In this document: one piece after another, positions 36,424-45,256 of the stretch
How positions within the stretch are numbered: position 1 is the first letter of the stretch
Layout: the number at the start of each line of letters is the position of its first letter
Origin: CAVRUD01 sp963849635
GTDB taxonomy: Bacteria > Chloroflexota > Chloroflexia > Thermomicrobiales > UBA6265
Direction of reading: 5' to 3'
DNA length: 64,000 bases
NCBI GenBank assembly: GCA_963849635.1
Contig: CAWKIA010000045.1
Location: 223,912-287,911 of the forward strand
Notes under the pieces: model-generated
The model's input: only the letters and a program-made list of their open reading frames with translations
Told to the model about the DNA's origin: nothing
The model's database searches: none
Translations under genes and position numbers: made by a program

Positions 36424-37209
36424 ATGGCGAGTCAAGACGGTTCCGGCCAATCATCCGACGCCTCGTCGCAGGCCACGAGCGGAGCCCGTCCGAAGTCCGG
36501 CGCATCTAACCGCGCCAACAAGCCTGCCGCCCAGACGCCGGCGGCCGCGGCATCGACCGCCCCCACGGCCCCGCTGAAGCGGGCTGACCGCCGGGCGGAG
36601 ATGATCCAGAAGCGACGCGAGGAGCGGCTCACACAGTATGAGCGTCGCAAGAAGGAGTGGCTCTACACCAGGATCGGCATCGGTCTCGTGGCCGTACTGA
36701 TTCTGGGTGGACTCGGTTGGGGAGCCTGGACCGCCTACGACAACTGGCAGGAAGAGCAGGACCTCGACGGCGTTGTTGACTTCGAATACACGGGTGGCAA
36801 CCACGTCCCCGACGGTGAAGCGGTGCAGTACACCGAGAGTCCGCCAGTAGGTGGGCCACATGACAACGCCTGGCAGAACTGCGGCTTCTACGATGGCCAG
36901 ATTCGCAATGAGAATGCGGTCCACTCCCTTGAGCATGGAGCAGTGTGGATCACGTACAGCCCGGATCTTCCACAGGAAGATATCGACGAGCTTCGGGGCA
37001 AAGCCGAGGATGAAGCGTACGTCCTGGTGAGCGCGTATCCGGGCCTGCAAGCGCCTGTGGTGGTGCAGTCGTGGAACCACCAGCTCGTGCTTGACGGCGC
37101 CAATGACGATCGCCTGGATACGTTCATCCGCGTCTATCTCCAGGGTGACGATACTCCGGAGCCGGGCGCGTCATGCACCGGTCGCGTTTCGACCTCGACG
37201 CCGGTTTAG
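36424..37209 (+). CDS. DUF3105 domain-containing membrane-anchored protein
   Basis: 261 residues from the ATG at 36424. A disordered Ser/Ala/Pro-rich N-terminus (about 1-60) and a basic stretch lead into one membrane helix (IGIGLVAVLILGGLGWGAW). The extracytoplasmic DUF3105 domain carries GNHVPDGEAVQYTESPPVGG, ENAVHSLEHGAVWITY and SWNHQLVLDG. Conserved His residues in HVP, HSLEHG and WNH suggest metal binding. The next gene encodes a DUF305 protein, a pairing I recall from Actinobacteria and Thermomicrobia, so the two may cooperate in metal (possibly copper) handling; this is inference. Confidence 0.9.
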   Translation: MASQDGSGQSSDASSQATSGARPKSGASNRANKPAAQTPAAAASTAPTAPLKRADRRAEMIQKRREERLTQYERRKKEWLYTRIGIGLVAVLILGGLGWGAWTAYDNWQEEQDLDGVVDFEYTGGNHVPDGEAVQYTESPPVGGPHDNAWQNCGFYDGQIRNENAVHSLEHGAVWITYSPDLPQEDIDELRGKAEDEAYVLVSAYPGLQAPVVVQSWNHQLVLDGANDDRLDTFIRVYLQGDDTPEPGASCTGRVSTSTPV

Positions 37210-37226
37210 TGCAAAGCGGATCAGCC

Positions 37227-37946
37227 ATGCAGGTCGGTGACGAGACCGACGTCAGTTCGTCACGGAGATTGCTCGATAGGACCTGGGTGCCGATCGGAAT
37301 CGGTGCGCTGATCGCAGTGGTGATCCTGGCCGGCGCGTGGTTTCTCTATCAGGCATGGCCAAAGCCGCCCGGCGCTGAGTCCGCCGATGTCAACTTCTTG
37401 CGGGACATGGTCGTGCACCACGATCAGGCCGTCACGATGGGGTTGATCATTCGCGATCGGACCGAGGATCAGGGTCTGCACGATATCGCGACGGATATTG
37501 TGCTGACTCAGATGAGCCAGATCGGCATGATGCGGGGCTGGATCGACCGCTGGGACTACACGCTGGTCAGCAAGAACCCGCACATGGAGTGGATGGGGCA
37601 CCCGGTCGATGGCTTGATGCCGGGCATGGCCACTCCGGATGAGGTGGAACAACTCCAGTCACTTCCGCTGACCGAGGCGGAGGTGCTTTTCAGCCAATTG
37701 ATGATCCGGCACCACGCCGCCGGTATCGAGATGGCCCAGGCAGCGCTGGAGCGCGTCGACGATTCTGAGACGCGCCGATTGGCCGAGTCGATCATCGCTG
37801 GGCAGTTTGCGGAGATTCAGGCGTTGCAGGAAGAGTTGGAGCAACGCGGTGCTGCCCAGGAGCCGGTTTCTACCGATATGAGCGATATGGGTGGGATGGA
37901 CATGAACGTGCCGACAGGAGGCACGGCCACGCCTACGGGAGGCTAA
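37227..37946 (+). CDS. DUF305 domain-containing protein
   Basis: About 239 residues; the ATG at 37227 lies 18 nt after the DUF3105 stop, and an in-frame upstream start would overlap it. One N-terminal membrane helix (IGALIAVVILAGAWFLYQAW) precedes a four-helix, ferritin-like DUF305 domain with two mirrored His motifs: FLRDMVVHHDQAV and LMIRHHAAGIEMAQ. The tail is Met-rich (DMSDMGGMDMNVP), a pattern often seen in copper-binding proteins. Its stop region overlaps the convergent mutY tail by about 14 bp. Confidence 0.9.
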   Translation: MQVGDETDVSSSRRLLDRTWVPIGIGALIAVVILAGAWFLYQAWPKPPGAESADVNFLRDMVVHHDQAVTMGLIIRDRTEDQGLHDIATDIVLTQMSQIGMMRGWIDRWDYTLVSKNPHMEWMGHPVDGLMPGMATPDEVEQLQSLPLTEAEVLFSQLMIRHHAAGIEMAQAALERVDDSETRRLAESIIAGQFAEIQALQEELEQRGAAQEPVSTDMSDMGGMDMNVPTGGTATPTGG

Positions 37947-38923
37947 CGACAATGTCTCCCGGCTCGGCCTGGGATGCCCCTCCGGCGTCGTAAGAGGGGC
38001 GGTCTTCCGCCACCCGGGCCAGGCCATCCCGATCGAGACCCTGGACGACCTCGTAGAGCCAGGGGATGTCGGCCTCAGTGAAGTCCGGGCGGATTCGTGG
38101 GCCAAGCTCGCGCAGGGTGACGCCTGCCCGATTCGCCGTGAGTTACATCCCGCAGGGCGTCGACGACACGACCGCGATAGTAGCGATTGGAGCCGGCGAA
38201 GGCCGGCTCCTGCTTTTTGCGGACGCCTCGGGGCAGTCCCGCCAGGACGGTCTGGATCGCGGGATAGGCGCAGCATGATGTTTGCAGCGGGCAGATGACG
38301 CAGGCAGGCTTGCGAGCGGTGCACTGGAGGGCACCGAACTCGATCAGCGCCTGGTTCCACTCCCAACCCTTGCCGGGAGGGACCACGGCTGCGGCCGTTG
38401 CCAGAACTTGCTTTTCGCTGGCGGACTGAACTGGGACATCGACCCCAAAGAAGAGACGGTGCAAGACACGGCGCATGTTCGTATCGACGAATGCGGCGTC
38501 GGCTTCGAATGCGAAAGCGGAGATCGCTCCCGCCGTGTAGGGGCCGATCCCGGGCAGGGCGCGCAACGCGACAAGGTCGCGGGGAAAGTTGCCGCCATGC
38601 TCGCTTACCACTGCCTGAGCAGTCCGCTGCAGATTGACGGCGCGCCGGTTGTAGCCCAGGCCAGACCAGAGGCGGATGACGTCGGCGGTCGGGCCGGCCG
38701 CCAAAGCTTCAACGCTGGGGAAGCGATCGAGGAACGCGTGGTAGTAGGGGATGACCCGGTCGACCTGGGTCTGCTGAAGCATGATCTCCGACACCAGGAT
38801 CTTGTACGGATCGCGGGTGTGTCGCCAGGGGAGATCGCGCGCATTGACGGCAAACCATGCCAAGAGTCCGCCGCGAATCGACGCGATCTTGATGTCGTCC
38901 GCGGCGGGGTTTGAGTTGGCCAT
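37933..38923 (-). CDS. mutY: A/G-specific adenine glycosylase MutY (frameshifted near the 3' end)
   Basis: The ATG at 38923 begins an HhH-GPD glycosylase. EIMLQQTQVDRV carries the catalytic Glu region, LPGIGPYTAGAISAFAF is the helix-hairpin-helix, VDTNMRRVL the Asp region, and four Cys (C-x6-C-x2-C-x5-C in QCTARKPACVICPLQTSC) bind [4Fe-4S]. It removes A opposite 8-oxoG. One extra base near 38122 shifts the frame; correction adds about 60 residues (VTLRELGPRIRPDF and on) ending at the stop at 37933-37935. It is shorter than E. coli MutY and lacks an obvious C-terminal NUDIX-like domain. Confidence 0.85.
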
Positions 38924-39006
38924 GGGAATAGTGTAGCGCGGGGGTTAGAGAACGACCTGTCGCAGCGGTCGGACCCCGTCGTTCCGCTTTCTGATCTTCT
39001 GTGACC

Positions 39007-39154
39007 TGTCATCCCGAGCTTGCCGAGGGATCTCGAAGGGGACGTAGGGACGAAGCCGCCCCGACCGTCGAGAGAACAGTGCCGTACTCTCGGAGGTCGA
39101 GGCGGCATTGGGATGCCAACTCCCTTTAGATCCCTCGACAAGCTCGGGATGACA
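39007..39154. repeat. 148-bp repeat element with terminal inverted repeats, copy 2
   Basis: Same termini and same length as 875-1022: TGTCATCCCGAGCTTGCCGA at the left and TCGACAAGCTCGGGATGACA at the right. The core carries a strong nested dyad (GCCGCCCCGACC... mirrored by ...GGTCGAGGCGGC). It sits upstream of mutY and downstream of the DsbA-like gene, outside any coding region. Confidence 0.85.
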
Positions 39155-39241
39155 GGGGGGTGGCGTTGCGAGATGGTCGCAGGGGCAGAAGCACACCCAG
39201 CCGTTGAAAGACTGCGACCCAGAGGGACTGTGCCCTCTCCC

Positions 39242-39859
39242 CTACTGCGGAGGAGTCGGGCGCTTGATTTCGAGGACGTCCGGCTGATCCCGAACGGTGG
39301 CGACAAAGGTGTTGAAGAACTTGGTCGCGTCTTCGGCGGGGAACTTGGCGGTGAGTTTCAGGTAGGAGGCGCCGCCGTTCGGGAAGACGACCGTGGGCGT
39401 GCCGAAGACGCCGTGGATGCTACGGGCGTCGGTGTAGTCGGCGCCGATCTCGGACAGGAGAGAGGGGTCCTCGAGGTCGGCCTCAAACTTGGCCGTGTCG
39501 AGGCCGATCGACTCGGCGACCAACAGGTGGGTAGCGCGACGGCCATGGTCCATATCGTCTTCCCACTTGGCCTTGAGCAGGCCCCAGTGGAAGCGTTCGA
39601 AGGCATCGTCACCCTGGCGCTTCGCGGCCAGGGCCGCTTCGAAGGCCGCGCGGCTCTTGGAGCGTACCCGGCTCTCCTTCTCCCACAGACCCCATTCCGG
39701 CCCGTCGGGAGAGTTCACCTGCTCCAGCGGGAATGCTCGCCAGGTGACTTGAGGCTCATATTCGCCGCCCTGGCGAACCTGATCTAGCCAGCGGGCGATG
39801 CGGTACACCCACGGGCAACCAAAATCGTAGAAGACGGTCATTTCGACGGGTTGACTCAA
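39242..39859 (-). CDS. DsbA/FrnE-family thioredoxin-fold protein lacking the second active-site Cys
   Basis: About 205 residues from a TTG at 39859 with AAGGGAG 8 nt upstream; an ATG at 39841 is the alternative. The fold begins VEMTVFYDFGCPWVYRIARW, and the active site CPWV has a Val where CPWC is usual. The cis-Pro region is GVFGTPTVVFPNG. Without the second Cys it cannot form the usual intramolecular disulfide; it may work as a glutathione-S-transferase-kappa-like isomerase or a monothiol enzyme. No signal peptide, so cytoplasmic. Confidence 0.85.
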   Translation of the reverse strand: MSQPVEMTVFYDFGCPWVYRIARWLDQVRQGGEYEPQVTWRAFPLEQVNSPDGPEWGLWEKESRVRSKSRAAFEAALAAKRQGDDAFERFHWGLLKAKWEDDMDHGRRATHLLVAESIGLDTAKFEADLEDPSLLSEIGADYTDARSIHGVFGTPTVVFPNGGASYLKLTAKFPAEDATKFFNTFVATVRDQPDVLEIKRPTPPQ

Positions 39860-39959
39860 GGTATTTGCTCCCTTAGCTGTCCCACGACCACCGATGCGGT
39901 CGGGCGGTCCATCCACCGGGAACCCTATACTACCTTTTTGAAAGTGTCAAAGCATGAGA

Positions 39960-40583
39960 CTACGAGCAATCTTCTTGAGTACTGGAATCACCTTGAATGG
40001 TGTTCCACGCCGGCAGAACTTTCCGGCGGGTCTCCTCGCGGCTGCCGCTGTTGTCGATGACAACGGCGGCGCGAGCGAGTTTCGGGGCTATATCGGGCTG
40101 GGCGGTGACTCTAGCGGCCGCGTCTCTGTATGAGAGACCATTGCGTTGCATCAGGCGGTCGATGGCGACCTCCGCGTCGCAGATCACCAGCCAGACGGCA
40201 TCGCAATCGCGGTCGAGCCCGCTCTCGATGAGCTTTACCGCATCGACGGCGAGCACCTTGGCCGATGAATCGGCAATCTGTGACCGGATCTCGGCGACGA
40301 TTGCGGGGTGGGTGAGCGCGTCGAGGTCGGCGAGTGCCTGTCGATCGGAGAAGACGATTTTGCCGAGCGACGCCCGGTCGATGGCGCCGTCTTCCCGGAC
40401 GATCGCCGTTCCAAAGCGGTCTCGGACGGCCAGCCAGAGGGGCGCGTTAGGTTCGATGAGACGGTGGTAGACCTGATCCGCGTCGATCGTCTTGGCGCCG
40501 AGTTCGGCCAGGTAGGACATGACCAGGCTCTTGCCGCAGGCGATGTTTCCGGTGACGCCGATGACGAACGGCCGGTGATTCAC
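39960..40583 (-). CDS. coaE: Dephospho-CoA kinase
   Basis: About 207 residues starting at the GTG at 40583, whose GTGA overlaps the GNAT stop. P-loop GVTGNIACGKS is followed by IDADQVYH and DRASLGKIVFSD, all typical of CoaE, which phosphorylates dephospho-CoA at the 3' position in the last CoA step. The longer open frame upstream is a shadow of the GNAT gene. Confidence 0.92.
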   Translation of the reverse strand: MNHRPFVIGVTGNIACGKSLVMSYLAELGAKTIDADQVYHRLIEPNAPLWLAVRDRFGTAIVREDGAIDRASLGKIVFSDRQALADLDALTHPAIVAEIRSQIADSSAKVLAVDAVKLIESGLDRDCDAVWLVICDAEVAIDRLMQRNGLSYRDAAARVTAQPDIAPKLARAAVVIDNSGSREETRRKVLPAWNTIQGDSSTQEDCS

Positions 40584-41173
40584 GGCCGCTCGATGTCCGG
40601 CGCGAAGATCTTGTGTAGCACCGGACTCTCGAACTCCGAGGCGAGGCAGTCCATCAGGATGACGTCCCAGAAGCGGCCAGCGTACCAGCGCGCCTGACGC
40701 ATTCGGCCGGACTCGACAAAACCGGCCTTGGCATAGGCTTTCCGGGCGGGAGTGTTGTACTCGTAGACGTGGAGGGAGACGCTGTTCAAACCGAGCGCGG
40801 TGAAGGCGTAGTCGAGCATCAGGCGGGCGGTCTCGGTGCCGTAGCCTTTGCCCCGGGCATCTGCCTCGCCGATGGCGATGCCCCATTCGGCCCGGCGGTG
40901 AACCCAGTCGATCACTTGCAGACTTGTGTTTCCGATTGGGCGCATCGAGGAGCGTTCATAGATGGTGAAGCTGGGCTGATCCTTGGACGTGGCTCCGGCT
41001 TCGTACCATTGCAGCTCGGCTTCTTCGGTGAGCGGGGAGGGGTACAGAGCGAGCGTCCGGACGACCTCGAAGTCGTTGATCCACCGCTGGTAGGTCATGA
41101 GGAGATCGCGGCGGATGGGGCCGAGGGCGACGAGTTCACCTTCGATGTTGATGATCGGCCGGTCGTTCGTCAC
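40580..41173 (-). CDS. GNAT-family N-acetyltransferase
   Basis: About 197 residues from the GTG at 41173, which has GGGAGG 6 nt upstream. It resembles RimJ/RimL-type acetyltransferases: EWGIAIGEADARGKGYGTET holds the acetyl-CoA pyrophosphate loop and LNSVSLHVYEYNTPARKAYAK the late helix. Likely acts on an amino group of a protein N-terminus or small amine. Coupled to coaE by a 4-bp overlap. Confidence 0.88.
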   Translation of the reverse strand: MTNDRPIINIEGELVALGPIRRDLLMTYQRWINDFEVVRTLALYPSPLTEEAELQWYEAGATSKDQPSFTIYERSSMRPIGNTSLQVIDWVHRRAEWGIAIGEADARGKGYGTETARLMLDYAFTALGLNSVSLHVYEYNTPARKAYAKAGFVESGRMRQARWYAGRFWDVILMDCLASEFESPVLHKIFAPDIERP

Positions 41174-41241
41174 CCGATCCCTCCCTGAGTGCGCATTTGC
41201 ATCGGGCCGGACAAGCGCAACGCTGTCCGGCCCGTGTGTGA

Positions 41242-43233
41242 TCAGGCGACAGGAACGGTCGCCCCAGCGATCACGCTGACCTCTTCCCATTTAGCGTACG
41301 CGGATTCGAGTTCTTCCTGGGTCCGCTCGTATTCGACGCCGAGCCTGGCCAGGGCGGCAGTGTCGGCATCGATGCTAGCAACGGCCAGAGCATCGCTGAT
41401 CTCGTTGAGCTTGCCTTCGAGCTTACTGATCTCGCGCTCGGCGGCGACAAGCATTTTCTGGGCCTTGGCGTCCGAGATCGGGCGATTTCCATTGCGGTTG
41501 TTTCCGTTGGATGCGGCGTCGATGCTCGGTGGAGTTGGTATAGAGATGTCGTCCTTCTGAGAAGCCTCTTTGGCGTCCTTCTTGGCGAGTTCTTGGCGGC
41601 GGCCAAGGCCCCGTTGGAAGTCCGTGTAGTTCCCCAGGTGGCTCGTCAGCTCGCCCTCGCCGATCGCCCAGATTCGGGTGGCGATCTTGTCGATGAAGTA
41701 GCGGTCGTGGGACACGAACAGGATCGTGCCGTCGAAGCTGGAGAGCATGTCTTCCAGCGTCTCGCGGGCGTTGATGTCGAGGTGGTTCGTCGGCTCATCC
41801 AGGACCAGAAAATTCGCCTGTTGTAGGAGCAGGACCGCCAGGGCAAGCCGAGAGCGCTCGCCACCCGAGAGGGCGCCGACTGGCTTGAAGACATCGTACT
41901 CGGTGAAAAGGAACCGGCCGAGATAGGTCCGGGCCGACTCCTCAGCCATCGCCTGGGTCTCCAGGATCGTCGAGAGCGGTGTGCCGCCGCGGTCGAGCTG
42001 CTCGTGGGTCTGGGCGTAATAGCCAGCTTTGACGTTGGTGCCGAACTGGCTGCGCCCCTTCAGGGCTTTTAGCTGGCCCGTGATCGTCCTCAGCAGGGTA
42101 GTCTTACCGCTGCCGTTCGGACCTATGAGTCCGATCCGTTCGCCGCGCTCGATCTCTAGTTCAGGAAGGCGCACAAGCAGGTTGCCCGCGTCGTGGTCAC
42201 CCTCCGGATGGGTGCCTGGCGCGTAGCCAACCTGCATGGGCGTCAGGTGCAACACGATCCGGCCGGATCGGACGGCGCCCCCCATCTTTAGTGAGAGGCT
42301 CTCGTGCGCCTGGGGCCGTTCGATCCGCTCTAGTCGATCGAGGCGGGTTTGGCGACCCTTCGCCTCGCGGGCGCGTTGGCCTGCCTTGTACTTGCGGATG
42401 AACTCCTCGGTGCGGGCGATAAACTCCTGTTGCTCTTCCCACTCCTGCTTCCGGCGGGACATGCGCTCCTCGCGTAACGCGAGATAGCGCGCGTAGGGGG
42501 CGGGATAGTCCTCAAGGCGTCCAAAGGCGAGATCGAGGGTCCGGGTTGTGACCCGATCGAGGAAATAGCGGTCGTGGGAAACGACCAGGCAGGCGCCGCT
42601 CCAGCCGCGAAGAAATGTTTCGAGCCACTCCAGCATCTCGAGGTCGAGGTGGTTGGTCGGCTCGTCAAGCAGCAAGAGGTCAGGGTCGGCAAGCAGGGCC
42701 TTGACCAGGGCAACACGGGTCTTCTGCCCGCCACTTAGGCGATTGACGGGCTCGTCGAATTGCTCCGGTGTAAAACCCAGTCCGGATAGGACTTCGTCGA
42801 TCCGATGTTCGAAGTCGTAGCCTCCGGCCGCCTCAAATCGATGCTGCAGCCGGTCGTATTCCTCCAGGAGACTGTCTAGCTCGGTGCCGTCTGCCGAGCC
42901 AAGCGAGTGTTCGATCTCGGCCATGCGCGCGCCCATAGCCAGTACAGGAGCGAAGGCGTCTCGCGCTTCTTCCCGGACCGTGCGGTCGGAGGTGAACCGG
43001 GCCTCCTGTGGCAAGTAGGTAATGCGCAGGCCGCCAAGGCTGCTGACTTCACCGCCGTTCGAGTGCTCCACCCCGGCGATAATATGAAGGATGGTTGATT
43101 TGCCGGCGCCGTTGACTCCGACGAGGGCAACGTGCTCGCGCTCGACGAGTTGAAAGGTGATGCCGCTAAAAATCTCGGCGGCGCCGAAGACCTTTTTCAG
43201 GTTAGAAACAGTCAAGATCGGAGCGGAAGGCAT
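41242..43233 (-). CDS. ABC-F family ATPase (ribosome-associated, duplicated ABC domains)
   Basis: About 663 residues from the ATG at 43233 (GAGG 5 nt upstream). Two ABC cassettes: Walker A GVNGAGKST and GPNGSGKTT, signatures LSGGQKTRVALV and LSGGERSRLALA, Walker B LLLDEPTNHLD and LVLDEPTNHLD. The linker between them is rich in charged residues, and a C-terminal coiled coil (REISKLEGKLNEISDAL) ends the protein, as in YdiF/Uup-type ABC-F factors. No membrane segments. Role in translation rescue or antibiotic protection is by family. Confidence 0.92.
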   Translation of the reverse strand: MPSAPILTVSNLKKVFGAAEIFSGITFQLVEREHVALVGVNGAGKSTILHIIAGVEHSNGGEVSSLGGLRITYLPQEARFTSDRTVREEARDAFAPVLAMGARMAEIEHSLGSADGTELDSLLEEYDRLQHRFEAAGGYDFEHRIDEVLSGLGFTPEQFDEPVNRLSGGQKTRVALVKALLADPDLLLLDEPTNHLDLEMLEWLETFLRGWSGACLVVSHDRYFLDRVTTRTLDLAFGRLEDYPAPYARYLALREERMSRRKQEWEEQQEFIARTEEFIRKYKAGQRAREAKGRQTRLDRLERIERPQAHESLSLKMGGAVRSGRIVLHLTPMQVGYAPGTHPEGDHDAGNLLVRLPELEIERGERIGLIGPNGSGKTTLLRTITGQLKALKGRSQFGTNVKAGYYAQTHEQLDRGGTPLSTILETQAMAEESARTYLGRFLFTEYDVFKPVGALSGGERSRLALAVLLLQQANFLVLDEPTNHLDINARETLEDMLSSFDGTILFVSHDRYFIDKIATRIWAIGEGELTSHLGNYTDFQRGLGRRQELAKKDAKEASQKDDISIPTPPSIDAASNGNNRNGNRPISDAKAQKMLVAAEREISKLEGKLNEISDALAVASIDADTAALARLGVEYERTQEELESAYAKWEEVSVIAGATVPVA

Positions 43234-43681
43234 AAGGACCTCTAAGTGTCGGGCGCTGCCAGTCAGACGTGGGTGGCCGCCAGCGATCGGCGGTAACCAC
43301 GGAGCGCGATGCGCCACGGGATGGATGGAAAAACAACGATCTGCCAAATCCAGGCAGTCACCAGGCGGGGCTAGCGTCGCCCGGCCGCTTGGAGGGCAAG
43401 TACGATATTGAGTTCGGGCGTCGTCACTGCGTCAGAATCATGGCGTATCCAAGGATCCGATCCATCCCCGATTTTCGGAGTGCTTCAAGTATAGCAACTA
43501 CCGGGAATTGCCTTGTCCGGGTCAAGCGTCGTTCGTACACTTGGGTCTTTCATGTCGCCGTCGGTTGATGTCGCCGTGTGAAACCTGACGAAGTCGGTGC
43601 CTCCGCGTTGTGTTGCGGGGCGTTGAAGCCTCTCCCGTTGAGTTCGTTTCCAACTCGGTTGCAAATCCCCGAAGGATGTCC
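43234..43681. other. Divergent intergenic region between the ABC-F gene and lysA
   Basis: About 450 bp without a convincing gene. It must hold the promoters of both divergent genes, but I could not fix clear -35/-10 pairs. No RNA element was recognised. Confidence 0.5.
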
Positions 43682-45068
43682 ATGCTCTGGCCACAAAGTT
43701 CCTGCCGAACCGCCGACGGACAACTGTCGATCGGCGGGGTGCCGCTCCCGCAGCTTGCCGCCGACTTCGGAACGCCCCTGTACGTCTACGATGAGACCAC
43801 CCTGCGTGAGCGGGCGCGCCGCTTCCAGACTGCGTTCGCAAGCAATTACCCGGATTCGTCGGTCGTATATCGCCGCCAAGGCCCTGCCATCGCCGGCAAT
43901 CATCGCGCTCCTACACGAGGAGGGGCTTGGGCTCGACGTCGTGTCAGGCGGGGAGCTCTATGCGGGGCTGGCGGCGGGAATGCCGCCGGCGTCAATCACT
44001 CTCCATGGCAATAACAAGGGCGAGACCGAACTGAGAGAGGCGCTCACAGCTGGGATCGGCCACATCGCGATCGACAACCTGGATGAGGTGCGGCTGCTGT
44101 CGCGGTTGGTCGCGGAGACCGGGGCGGTGGCCCAGGTCCTCCTGCGCTTAAATCCGGGCGTCGATGTCCACACCCACCGGAAGATCGCAACTGGCGTGGC
44201 CGACTCGAAGTTTGGAATTCCGGTCTGGACGGGCCATGCCGCTCTAGCGGTTGAAGAGATCTTGAAAGCCCCTGGACTGAACCTTGTCGGGTATCACGCC
44301 CATATTGGCTCGCAGATCTTCGACGGCGCATCGTACAAACAGACGATCTTCATCATGTTGGAGTTTGCCGCGGAGATGCGGGACCGGTTCGGTTTCGTGC
44401 CGGAGATTATCAGCCCGGGAGGGGGATTTGGGATCGCGTACGAGCCCAATCAGGAGGAGGCCGCGATCGAAGAGTGGGCGGAAGAGGCGTCGGCCACGCT
44501 CCGAACGGAGTGCGCTCGCCATAATCTGCCTTTGCCGCGGCTCGTGGTCGAGCCGGGCCGGGCGATTGTGGGTCCGGCCGGGGTGGCTCTCTACCGGGTG
44601 GGCTCAATCAAGGATGTCGCCGGGATCAGGACGTATGTTGCCGTTGATGGCGGCATGGCTGACAACATCCGGCCGACGCTCTACGGGGCGAAGTACTCGG
44701 TTGTCATCGCAAACCGGACCGGCGCCGGACCGGATATTCCCGTGACAATTGCCGGGAAGTTCTGTGAGTCGGGCGATCTGCTGATCGAGGACGCCGCCTT
44801 GCCGATGGTCGAGCCGGGAGACCTGCTCTGTCTCCCGGCCGCGGGGGCCTATTGCCTTGCAATGGCAAGCAATTACAATCTGTCACTTCGGCCGGCCGTT
44901 GTCCTGGTTCGGGATGGGCAAGTCCGGCAGATTCGCCGGCGTGAGACGTATGAAGACGTCCTCGCCACTGAAATCTATCCCGGGATGCCACCGAGTCTAT
45001 CGCGCGCGGACGACCGAACGCGGGCCGAGCAGGCGCACGTGCCGCTTGCACAGGTCGTGAAGTCATAG
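43682..45068 (+). CDS. lysA: Diaminopimelate decarboxylase (one frameshift near the 5' end)
   Basis: Starts at the ATG at 43682 (AAGGA 5 nt upstream) with GGVPLPQLAADFGTPLYVYDE, typical of the alanine-racemase-fold PLP decarboxylases. One extra base near 43871 (tat-c-gcc) moves the frame; after it, AAKALPSPAI carries the PLP lysine, then HGNNKGETEL, GYHAHIGSQI, EPGRAIVGPAG and CESGDLL follow. It makes L-lysine from meso-DAP. Total about 462 residues. A longer upstream frame that bypasses the break is non-coding in its first ~95 residues. Confidence 0.88.
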
Positions 45069-45256
45069 TAGCGTTCCGTCTGACCCACCTGTCCACGTCC
45101 GGCGAGCGTTGTCGTTAGGAACCTGGCGCTCGGACTGCCGGATCGTCAACGGTCCGCGTGGAACCGTTGACACTCCCCATCGTGCCAACCGCCACGAAAC
45201 GCGTCGAAGTCGCATTGAGGCGCGGGGTTGGACGTTTCCGAGAGGATTGATCCCCG

